Part shown: positions 1-5,381 of the stretch, piece by piece
Numbering within the stretch: the first letter of the stretch is position 1
Layout: every line of letters starts with the position of its first letter
Program-made: the position numbers and the translations under genes
DNA from: Deltaproteobacteria bacterium
GTDB lineage: Bacteria; Desulfobacterota; DAOWOC01
Reading direction: 5' to 3'
Length of the DNA stretch: 10,476 nt
NCBI GenBank assembly: GCA_030642225.1
Contig: DAOWOC010000012.1
Span: 1 to 10,476, forward strand
Notes under the pieces: model-generated
What the model saw: the letters and a program-made list of their open reading frames with translations, nothing else
Database searches by the model: none
Told to the model about the DNA's origin: nothing

Positions 1-2
1 AT

Positions 3-131
3 CAGACCAATATGATGGTGTTCGGGCCTGGTGGTTATCGGTTTGCCGACTACCTGAAAATCGGCGTACCAATGAATATATTGATGCTTATCGTGGCAAG
101 CTCATTGATTCCATTTATTTGGCCATTTTAA
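3..131 (+). CDS. C-terminal end of an SLC13/DASS-type anion transporter (partial)
   Basis: Only the last 42 codons and the TAA stop are inside the window; the 5' part lies before position 1. The reading contains MVFGPGGYRFADYLKIG followed by a hydrophobic stretch ending in IPFIWPF. A 'GPGGY(R)F.D..K.G.P' segment before the last membrane helix, and a C-terminus ending shortly after a proline/tryptophan-rich end of that helix, are typical of the SLC13/DASS family (sodium-coupled dicarboxylate or sulfate symporters) in the inner membrane. The substrate cannot be read from this fragment. It is followed 88 bp later by a dCache histidine kinase, which suggests a sensor plus transporter pair. An overlapping frame (119-319) is a shadow. 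Family call is fairly confident, substrate unknown. Confidence 0.72.
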   Translation, partial: QTNMMVFGPGGYRFADYLKIGVPMNILMLIVASSLIPFIWPF

Positions 132-165
132 AAGCACATGCTCTTTTTCATCTTGAAATTGATAG

Positions 166-187
166 GTGGCCGGTAAGCGCCGGCCGC
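166..187 (+). other. GC-rich hairpin between transporter and kinase
   Basis: GGCCGG (168-173) and CCGGCC (180-185) form a perfect stem around a 6-nt loop, extended outward by T167-G186 and G166-C187 to 8 bp. It is not followed directly by a T run (the next bases are GCTTCTGCTTATTTT), so it is a poor intrinsic terminator. It may protect or separate the transporter message from the kinase message. Confidence 0.4.
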
Positions 188-219
188 GCTTCTGCTTATT
201 TTAGGAGATGGTGTGACCA

Positions 220-1980
220 ATGGAACAAAATAATTTATCAACCTACAAATCCATTAAAAACAATCAGGATGAAGAGGCTAAAGCCGACTATCCTAAAATG
301 TTTCGAAAATTTGTTTTGATTGCACTGGCAGGTTCGGTTGTGCCCCTGCTCCTGGTGGGATGGGGAATCAATATTCATTATACAATATTCAACAAAGCCA
401 GCATGCTTACGAGTTTTAAGGAGCGTATTGATCAACATCAAAAAACAATAGAGCTGTTCCTGAACAATCAAAGATCAATTATCCGGCTCATCGCTCAAAC
501 CAACATGCTGGAACATCTAAGTGATAAAAAACATCTCTCAAAAACTTTCAAAACAATGAACCTCGCCATGAAACAGGAATATGGGAAAACATTTATGGAT
601 TTGGGCGTTATAAGTCATGCAGGAAAACACATAGCTTATGTCGGGCCTTACGATCTAATGTCCAGAAATTACGCTCAGACTTTCTGGTTCAAGGAGGTCA
701 TGGAAAAAGGAGTCTATATAAGCGACATGTTTCTTGGTTTCCGGAAAGCGCCCCATTTCATTATTGCTGTCTCACAGTCCGAGAACGGACGGAAATGGAT
801 TTTGCGGGCCACCATAGATGCAGAAGCTTTTCGTTCTCTGGTCGAAAACGTGAAAATAGGCAAGACAGGTGAGGTATATCTCGTAAACAGCAAAGGTATT
901 TTGCAAACACAGCCTCGATTCAGCGGCAAAATCATGGGCAAGACTTTATTGCCGGTTCAGGCCCTTCATCAAGGAACCACAGTTCAAATAATTGAGCCGG
1001 AGAATTCTCCAAAACAGATAGTTGCCCATGTATGGCTGACATCCGTGCCATGGCTGCTCGTTGTAAAGCAAGACTATTTTGAGGCATTCGGCAGTCTCAA
1101 CCATGCGAACTATGCAACTTTGATATTTCTTCACCTGAGCGTTCTTGTTATCCTCATTGTTTCCTTTTTTACCACGCGATACATGATCAGAATTATAAAG
1201 GAACGAGATAATGAAGCAAAACAGATGAACAAACAACTTATGCAAACAAGCAAGATGGCATCTATTGGAGTACTTTCCGCAGGCGTTGCCCACGAGGTCA
1301 ACAACCCTTTGGCAATCATCATGACCGAACGGCAGATCCTTCTTGATAAGGCGGAAGAAACACCAAACCTGAATGCCGAATTTAAAGTTCAACTGGATAA
1401 ATCCTTGTCGCAAATCAATACTCAGCTCAAACGCTGCAAGGACACAACCCAGAATTTGCTTAGATTCTCGCGTCGAACCAAATCCAGGATAGAGGAGGTG
1501 GATCTTAACGCCTTTTTGCATGAAATGATCGACCTTATGAAACAAGATGCCAAAGCAAGCGGTATCAAAATTTTCGCAAATTTCACTGAGCCGCTTGCGC
1601 CAATTCTCTCCGATCCTTCACAGCTTCAGCAGGTTTTCCTGAATTTGATAAAAAATGCTATTGAAGCCCATGGTGAAAAGCCTTATGGAAGTATCCATAT
1701 CTCTACATCCGCCGAGGATAATAATAAGGCTGTCAGAGTGACTATCGCTGACACCGGATCAGGAATAAGAATGGAGCATCTTGAAAAAATATTCGATCCT
1801 TTCTTCACCACCAAGCCGGTAGGGAAAGGAACCGGGCTGGGACTATCGGTTTGCTACAGCATAATCAAACGGCTGGGAGGAGAAATTTCAATCGAAAGCG
1901 AACCGGGGGAGGGAACGAAGTTCACCATCTTATTTCCTGTTACTCCACCGACCAACTTGCAAAAGAGTATTGAAGCTTAA
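220..1980 (+). CDS. dCache-domain sensor histidine kinase (NtrB/DctB-like)
   Basis: This 586-residue inner-membrane kinase probably senses a small ligand outside the cytoplasm and phosphorylates the receiver encoded next. Membrane segments lie near residues 31-50 and 300-319. The roughly 250 residues between them look like a double Cache domain (VGPYDL, then WFKEVMEKGVYISD and FLGFRKAPHFIIAV, are characteristic). The HisKA domain has the phospho-acceptor in AHEVNNPL (His358). The ATPase domain has the N box NLIKNAIEA (Asn479), G1 box DTGSGI (Asp511), F box FDPFFTT and G2 box GKGTGLGL (535-542), so it looks catalytically complete. The ATG follows AGGAG at 203-207. Family knowledge: this architecture resembles DctB, which senses C4-dicarboxylates beside transport genes; the SLC13-type neighbour fits. 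The ligand itself is inference. No PAS or HAMP domain is evident. Confidence 0.93.
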   Translation: MEQNNLSTYKSIKNNQDEEAKADYPKMFRKFVLIALAGSVVPLLLVGWGINIHYTIFNKASMLTSFKERIDQHQKTIELFLNNQRSIIRLIAQTNMLEHLSDKKHLSKTFKTMNLAMKQEYGKTFMDLGVISHAGKHIAYVGPYDLMSRNYAQTFWFKEVMEKGVYISDMFLGFRKAPHFIIAVSQSENGRKWILRATIDAEAFRSLVENVKIGKTGEVYLVNSKGILQTQPRFSGKIMGKTLLPVQALHQGTTVQIIEPENSPKQIVAHVWLTSVPWLLVVKQDYFEAFGSLNHANYATLIFLHLSVLVILIVSFFTTRYMIRIIKERDNEAKQMNKQLMQTSKMASIGVLSAGVAHEVNNPLAIIMTERQILLDKAEETPNLNAEFKVQLDKSLSQINTQLKRCKDTTQNLLRFSRRTKSRIEEVDLNAFLHEMIDLMKQDAKASGIKIFANFTEPLAPILSDPSQLQQVFLNLIKNAIEAHGEKPYGSIHISTSAEDNNKAVRVTIADTGSGIRMEHLEKIFDPFFTTKPVGKGTGLGLSVCYSIIKRLGGEISIESEPGEGTKFTILFPVTPPTNLQKSIEA

Positions 1981-2027
1981 ATAAAAGACATCTATATGGG
2001 GTGTTCTTGCCCCCAAAGGAGTAAAAA

Positions 2028-2492
2028 ATGATTGATTTCAAAGTTTTGTTGGTAGATGATGAAATTGTATTCACTGAAAATATGTCGTCACTGTTGACTA
2101 CGAGGGGATATCAAGTCACTGCTGTAAACAATGGGGAGAGCGCTATCCAGGCCCTTGAAGAAAAAGAGTTCGACGTAGTGGTGCTCGACTTGAAAATGCC
2201 GGGAATGGACGGGATAACTACACTAAAGGAAATCAAAAAGTTAGGGCTCTTCACAGAGACGCTTATTCTTACGGGGCATGGCGCTGTTGACTCTGCCCTT
2301 GAAGCTGTCAAACTAGGAGCATACGACTACCTCACGAAACCTTGCAGTATAGAAGAACTAACGGAAAAAATCGAAGCCGCCCAAAAAAAGAAAGTGACAG
2401 AAGAGCAAAAGGATCTTGATAAAAAGATACGGAAGGTGGTCGAATCTCCAAAAGATGCTTTTTCTTTGTTTGGAAAAAAGAAAAAGAAATAA
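2028..2492 (+). CDS. Single-domain response regulator with lysine-rich tail
   Basis: The protein has 154 residues. Residues 4-120 form a complete CheY-like receiver: acidic pocket Asp10/Asp11, phospho-acceptor Asp54 in VVLDLKMPGMDG, Thr82 in LILTGHG, and Lys104 in LTKP. The rest (about 121-154) is charged and helical, ending FSLFGKKKKK; there is no AAA+, helix-turn-helix, HD or GGDEF domain. Kinases of the NtrB type usually pair with sigma-54 activators, so an output-less partner is unusual. It may act by protein contact, as a phosphate shuttle, or through the basic tail. It starts 47 bp after the kinase stop with AAAGGAG at 2015-2021, just after a small hairpin (TGGGG at 1997-2001 with CCCCA at 2011-2015), and is presumably cotranscribed with the kinase. 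Confidence 0.92.
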   Translation: MIDFKVLLVDDEIVFTENMSSLLTTRGYQVTAVNNGESAIQALEEKEFDVVVLDLKMPGMDGITTLKEIKKLGLFTETLILTGHGAVDSALEAVKLGAYDYLTKPCSIEELTEKIEAAQKKKVTEEQKDLDKKIRKVVESPKDAFSLFGKKKKK

Positions 2493-2520
2493 GAGGCGGA
2501 CTTACGTGACTTGTGCCGGC

Positions 2521-2591
2521 TTAAGTGTTGCTGATTGCATATACAATGGTCAATCTTGGGATGTCGTAAAAATGTGATTAGCGGCACTTAA
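2521..2591 (+). repeat. Long imperfect inverted repeat closing with G-U pairs
   Basis: Positions 2521-2540 can pair with 2572-2591 over 20 consecutive base pairs if the + strand is the RNA. Five of these are G-U wobbles and the loop is 31 nt. On the - strand the same five positions would be A-C mismatches, so the structure is specific to + strand transcription. It begins 28 bp after the response regulator stop. No T run follows, so it is not a classical terminator. It could stabilise the 3' end of the kinase-regulator message or be a decayed mobile-element end. Confidence 0.4.
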
Positions 2592-2713
2592 TCGTCCTTA
2601 ATGCTTATCAAATAATTAAAGGGAACCTTGAAAAATATTGATTTCACGATTCATGTCTTTAAATGGTAATAATTATCAAAAAAAACTTGATTTATATACG
2701 TTCGTTTATGTTG

Positions 2714-2757
2714 TTTTCCACCTTATCTGAGCTATTTTGCACAGATAAGGTGGAAAA
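2714..2757. repeat. Perfect 16-bp inverted repeat beside the IS5 remnant
   Basis: TTTTCCACCTTATCTG (2714-2729) and CAGATAAGGTGGAAAA (2742-2757) are exact reverse complements around 12 nt, and GC/GC inside the loop (2731-2732 with 2739-2740) can extend the hairpin. It lies 19 bp beyond the transposase remnant's stop, where the right end of the element would be expected. It could be a transcription-blocking hairpin at the element's end or two terminal repeats brought together by deletion. Neither side has a T run. Confidence 0.55.
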
Positions 2758-2776
2758 TCAATCCGTTGGGCGCACT

Positions 2777-3031
2777 TCACCCATGAACATCACAAAGAGT
2801 ACCGTATCTGTCAAGGTTATACGCCAGATTGCGCAATCCTATTTTGGTGCTGGCCCGTATGATTTCAATACCGCGCAAGATTATGTTGCCCGCCCGTTGT
2901 GCCTGGATCCCAAAGATATGTTCTATCCGAGACCGAATCTTCGATCTCGTTCTGTTTCCCTGTTGCTCCCATTTCGTCAACTTGTGGTTACGGGAGCCTT
3001 TATAATATACTGTCTTGACAAAGCAGGACAC
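2777..3031 (-). pseudogene. IS5-family transposase, C-terminal remnant
   Basis: Read on the - strand, the frame gives GSRNHKLTKWEQQGNRTRSK, then IRSRIEHIFG, then IIRASTKIGLRNLAYNLDRY near the end, stopping at TGA (2777-2779). The R.R.EH.FG block with the catalytic glutamate, and the 'KIGLRNLAYNL.R' C-terminus, are signatures of the DDE domain of IS5-family transposases. Only about 75 recognisable C-terminal residues remain of a protein that normally exceeds 300. The frame stays open upstream to 3058, but from about 3002 onward it no longer resembles the family, and no DD-containing N-terminal part is present. It is therefore a dead fragment, opposite in direction to all neighbouring genes. 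A + strand frame over the same bases (2663-3049) is its antisense shadow. Confidence 0.8.
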
Positions 3032-3153
3032 TTTAAAGCTCCAGTTTAATGTGAGTGTTCATGAGGCTTGTAATATAACTCAACTTGTTGTTTTTTTAAG
3101 TAAAAATGTAAAAATTAGATCAAATTTCTGACGTTAATTTTTCAAGAAACCCT

Positions 3154-3160
3154 AAAGGAG
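3154..3160 (+). promoter_or_regulatory. Ribosome binding site that fixes the porin start
   Basis: AAAGGAG ends one base before an ATG at 3162 but 7 bases before an ATG at 3168. Normal spacing therefore selects 3168 as the start and excludes the longer reading that begins MLMKNK. Confidence 0.75.
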
Positions 3161-3167
3161 AATGCTT

Positions 3168-4625
3168 ATGAAGAACAAAAATGGTTTTATCAATTTCAGC
3201 ATTATTTTATTCGTAATTTTTGTAACTGTTTTTATCAATCCTTGTTTTTCAAATGCAAACAAAGCAAATTGTGAGATTGATGCGTTAAAAGAACAGAATA
3301 AAATATTTCAGGAAAAATTTGAACAAATAAAGAAGAAATTTGCTGAGACCCAGGTATGGGAAAAAAAGAACGCTATGCCGGTTTATGCTTTTTGGAAAAA
3401 CGATTTTTATCTTTCAACTCCGGATGAAAATTTTTGGATGAAGATTCGGGGAAATCTCCATTTTGATTCGAAAATATACAGCGGAAACAGTAACAATCCT
3501 TTTGAATTTGATATCCGCCGCGCCCGTTTTGATTTTCAGGGAATGTTTTACAAATACATCTATTTTCGTGTTCAGGCTGAATTAGCTGATGACCCTTATC
3601 TCAGAAATGCCTGGGCAGATTACAAGTTCAGTGATTGCCTTCACCTCCGCGGCGGTCAGATGAAGCCACCTTTCAGCACATCATGGTGGACTACCGACAA
3701 CAACGTCAATTTTGTTGAACGCGGAGCCGGAACTCCGATGTATCCTTATTTTGACCGCGGATGGTGGCTTTGGGGAGATGTTCTGAATAAAACTCTGACA
3801 TGGAATGTCGGAGCATTTACCGGCGCAGGCTTAGATAAAGATACTTCCAAAGGCGACATTGACGACCATAAGGATTATGTCGCCCGGCTTTTTTATAATC
3901 CTTTTAAAAATCAGAATGATTCGTTTTTAAAAGGGCTTTATTTATGCATAGAAGGGAGCACCGGCAGGCAATCGGTTCCGACAAAACGGTTCGAAAAAAA
4001 AGGATACGGCGCAGCAGTAAGAGACACAAAGTTCTGGACATGGGAGACCGAAAAATATGGTTTCGGCAAAATCGGAAGCAGGGACAGATGGGGGGCAGAG
4101 TTCCACTATATAGGTGGACCTTTTTCTATAAGCTCCGAGTATCTTGTAACCGAATATAATGACATAGATGTTTATGATTTAACCGGCATAAAAGTCTATA
4201 GTGATGACGGCAGAATTACATCCTGGAGCACATGGGTAAGTTACTATATTACCGGCGAACATAAGCGCGTGAGTAATTTTGGATGGAAAACGCCCAAACC
4301 TGCTAAAAACTTTAATCCAGTAAATTTTAAAGGCGCTGGCGCATTGGAGATCATAGCCCGATACACAAGCACAAAAACAAGCAGATCTCTATTTGATCCG
4401 CATGAATTTAATAAATTAACATACAGGATACTTTATGGAGCAAGCAGGGTAGATGAATATACCATTGGATTTGCATGGACGTGGAATCCCATGATAAGAT
4501 GGCAGTTTAATTATGTTCACCTCGACGGGCATGATCTCAGGACAGGATCGAATGACAACATGGCAAAGACCAACCGTGTTGATAACGAGGATATGGTGGC
4601 ATGTCGTATGATTTTTAAATTCTAA
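3168..4625 (+). CDS. Outer-membrane porin, OprO/OprP (phosphate-selective porin) type
   Basis: The 485-residue precursor has a signal peptide: basic MKNK, hydrophobic core at about 8-23, likely cleavage after Ser-Asn-Ala30. A short coiled coil follows at about 36-60 (DALKEQNKIFQEKFEQIKKK), a common periplasmic lead-in for this family. The body alternates short aromatic strands with loops, and the segments FDIRRARFDFQGMFYKYIYF and GGQMKPPFSTSWW match the conserved early strands of Porin_O_P proteins. The protein ends in Phe (MIFKF), the usual signal for outer-membrane insertion. It should form a channel; the OprO/P name does not prove phosphate selectivity. It is flanked by gaps of several hundred bases and looks monocistronic. 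The only promoter-like sequence upstream is weak (TTGTTG near 3085, then AT-rich sequence), and base composition is AT-richer than in the kinase gene. Confidence 0.88.
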   Translation: MKNKNGFINFSIILFVIFVTVFINPCFSNANKANCEIDALKEQNKIFQEKFEQIKKKFAETQVWEKKNAMPVYAFWKNDFYLSTPDENFWMKIRGNLHFDSKIYSGNSNNPFEFDIRRARFDFQGMFYKYIYFRVQAELADDPYLRNAWADYKFSDCLHLRGGQMKPPFSTSWWTTDNNVNFVERGAGTPMYPYFDRGWWLWGDVLNKTLTWNVGAFTGAGLDKDTSKGDIDDHKDYVARLFYNPFKNQNDSFLKGLYLCIEGSTGRQSVPTKRFEKKGYGAAVRDTKFWTWETEKYGFGKIGSRDRWGAEFHYIGGPFSISSEYLVTEYNDIDVYDLTGIKVYSDDGRITSWSTWVSYYITGEHKRVSNFGWKTPKPAKNFNPVNFKGAGALEIIARYTSTKTSRSLFDPHEFNKLTYRILYGASRVDEYTIGFAWTWNPMIRWQFNYVHLDGHDLRTGSNDNMAKTNRVDNEDMVACRMIFKF

Positions 4626-4693
4626 AGCTATGCGCAGATATCGAACAAACTATCGGAGTTTATTTATGATATAAGTCAAATTGTAATTTTTCT

Positions 4694-4765
4694 AAGTTAA
4701 TTGAGACGACATCTATTCTGACATATAGGGTTGGTAGTGTGAATTTGGTAGTGTCAAGTTAATTG
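4694..4765. repeat. Clustered short direct repeats, possible insertion-sequence tip
   Basis: AAGTTAATTG occurs at 4694-4703 and again at 4756-4765. Between them TTGGTAGTGT occurs at 4731-4740 and 4745-4754 as a near-perfect 14-bp tandem. The following stretch GTGTCAAGTTAATTGTGTAAAA (4751-4772, written here only as a position guide) recalls terminal repeats of some IS256-like elements, from memory only. No transposase or matching opposite end is visible in the window. Confidence 0.35.
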
Positions 4766-4777
4766 TGTAAAATTATT

Positions 4778-4812
4778 AAAGGCCGATTCTTTAAAGAATG
4801 GCCTTTTTTTTT
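4778..4812 (+). terminator. Rho-independent terminator downstream of the porin
   Basis: AAAGGCC (4778-4784) pairs with GGCCTTT (4800-4806). After one bulged G, the inner palindrome ATTCTTTAAAGAAT (4786-4799) continues the stem. Nine Ts (4804-4812) follow immediately. It is the first clear terminator after the porin, 153 bp past its stop, and insulates the promoter that follows. Confidence 0.85.
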
Positions 4813-4868
4813 GCTGAACAATAGAGATTTTTTAACAAACGACCCGAAAATATTTAGCATTTATGCTG

Positions 4869-4897
4869 TTGACACAAACGAAATTATTCCATATTAT
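4869..4897 (+). promoter_or_regulatory. Near-consensus sigma-70 promoter
   Basis: TTGACA (4869-4874), an exact 17-bp spacer, and TATTAT (4892-4897) make this the strongest promoter-like sequence in the window. It is preceded by A/T-rich sequence that could act as an UP element. Transcription should begin near 4902-4904. It is sandwiched between two intrinsic terminators, so it should drive a short transcript of its own rather than dnaX. Confidence 0.75.
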
Positions 4898-4912
4898 TGT
4901 TACGTAAACAAT
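4896..4912. promoter_or_regulatory. Operator-like inverted repeat over the start point
   Basis: ATTGTT (4896-4901) and AACAAT (4907-4912) are inverted repeats around ACGTA, overlapping the -10 box and the predicted first transcribed bases. Its position suits a repressor site, and the CG-centred form recalls LacI/GalR-type operators. It could equally form a small 5' hairpin in the RNA. No regulator gene is adjacent. Confidence 0.3.
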
Positions 4913-4928
4913 TTTTTCAAGGTATGAG

Positions 4929-5102
4929 ATGAACTCATTAAAAAATCTTAAAATGAAAAGGTAAAGAACCTGTTTTCCTCAAAAGAGGAGATCAATAAAG
5001 TACGTTTTTTTTGGAGCAAAAAAAATTGCCCAAGTCTTTATTGATTTTGCTAAATCAAGGCAAAAAGTACAGGAGATAGCTCACTTGAAATACCTTGACT
5101 GA
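4929..5102 (+). pseudogene. Possible small protein gene interrupted by two one-base shifts
   Basis: An ATG at 4929, with AAGG at 4919-4922 as a ribosome site, opens MNSLKNLKMK and meets TAA at 4962. Moving back one base at AAAAGG gives VKNLFSSKEEINKVRFF (4961-5011). Moving forward one base in the T8 run (5005-5012) gives GAKKIAQVFIDFAK, continuing to HLKYLD and stopping at TGA 5100-5102, 21 bp before the terminator. The joined reading is about 57 residues of charged, helical, protein-like composition, and the two shifts cancel. This would fit a decayed gene or homopolymer sequencing errors in an intact one. The family is not recognised, and the pattern could also be chance in AT-rich RNA-coding sequence. 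Confidence 0.3.
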
Positions 5103-5123
5103 GTTTTAAAACTTTTTGTTATC

Positions 5124-5164
5124 AAGCTCATATGCCTTTTTAAAACAAGTATATGAGCTTTTTT
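5124..5164 (+). terminator. Rho-independent terminator of the small transcript
   Basis: AAGCTCATAT (5124-5133) and ATATGAGCTT (5151-5160) form a perfect 10-bp stem with a 17-nt loop, followed by a run of six Ts (5159-5164). It lies between the promoter at 4869 and dnaX, so it should end that transcript before dnaX. Confidence 0.85.
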
Positions 5165-5190
5165 GTTTAAAAACATTTTAAAAAAATAGA

Positions 5191-5220
5191 TTGCGCCAAG
5201 AAACTTTCAAAAAGTATAAA
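5191..5220 (+). promoter_or_regulatory. Possible sigma-70 promoter for the dnaX cluster
   Basis: TTGCGC (5191-5196), an 18-bp spacer and TATAAA (5215-5220) lie just after the terminator and 161 bp before dnaX. The -10 match is good and the -35 match is fair. The position suits the leader of dnaX-ebfC-recR. Confidence 0.4.
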
Positions 5221-5241
5221 AATGATTTTTTTAAGATGCAG

Positions 5242-5292
5242 AATAAGGAATGTGACTGTATTTATTTAAAATAAAAATAGAGAATCCTTATT
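5242..5292 (+). other. Hairpin in the dnaX leader
   Basis: AATAAGGA (5242-5249) pairs perfectly with TCCTTATT (5285-5292) around an AT-rich 35-nt interior that can also fold. Only four Ts end it, so it is at best a weak attenuator. Apart from this and the promoter candidate, nothing was seen in 5165-5381. Confidence 0.3.
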
Positions 5293-5381
5293 TTAAGGGT
5301 GTTTTAGGCCATAATTAAATGGATGCTCTTGCCATATTGTTATTTATAAGAATCGGTTATTGTTTATTGCAAGGTGTTTAA

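Larger units (their letters stand above)
4904..5164 (+). ncRNA. Candidate small transcript of about 260 nt, class unknown
   Basis: A promoter and a terminator bracket about 260 nt with no intact gene. Foldable elements on the + strand include TCCTC-AAAA-GAGGA (4976-4989). A perfect 10-bp stem, ATCAATAAAG (4991-5000) with CTTTATTGAT (5036-5045), encloses a U8/A8 hairpin (5005-5012 with 5018-5025) whose loop is GGAGC. TCAAGG (5055-5060) pairs with CCTTGA (5093-5098). GGA triplets at 4987-4989, in the GGAGC loop (5013-5015) and at 5072-5074 could be CsrA-type sites, though three is few. No hallmark of tmRNA, RNase P RNA, SRP RNA or 6S RNA was found. The alternative is a broken small protein gene over the same bases, described separately. 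Confidence 0.4.

Noticed and set aside
166..187. Reading the GC-rich hairpin before the kinase as a terminator
   Set aside because: No T run follows directly, so intrinsic termination is not supported.
946..1545. A 199-codon - strand frame inside the histidine kinase gene
   Set aside because: The + strand carries all kinase motifs across this interval; the - strand reading has no domain-like pattern.
2663..3049. A 128-codon + strand reading frame between the response regulator and the porin
   Set aside because: It lies antisense to a clear IS5 transposase remnant, has no convincing ribosome site, and its sequence resembles no family; it is the shadow of the remnant.
3944..4159. A 71-codon frame overlapping the porin on the + strand
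   Set aside because: Basic, low-complexity reading in another frame of an intact porin gene, with no start signal.
3162..4625. Porin start at the earlier ATG (3162)
   Set aside because: AAAGGAG would be only one base from that ATG, while the ATG at 3168 has normal spacing and gives a better signal peptide.
4904..5164. SRP, 6S, tmRNA or RNase P RNA upstream of dnaX (an SRP RNA gene occurs next to dnaX in some bacteria)
   Set aside because: The conserved motifs of these RNAs (for example the SRP GGAAG tetraloop region, a tRNA-like end, or the RNase P core) were not found.
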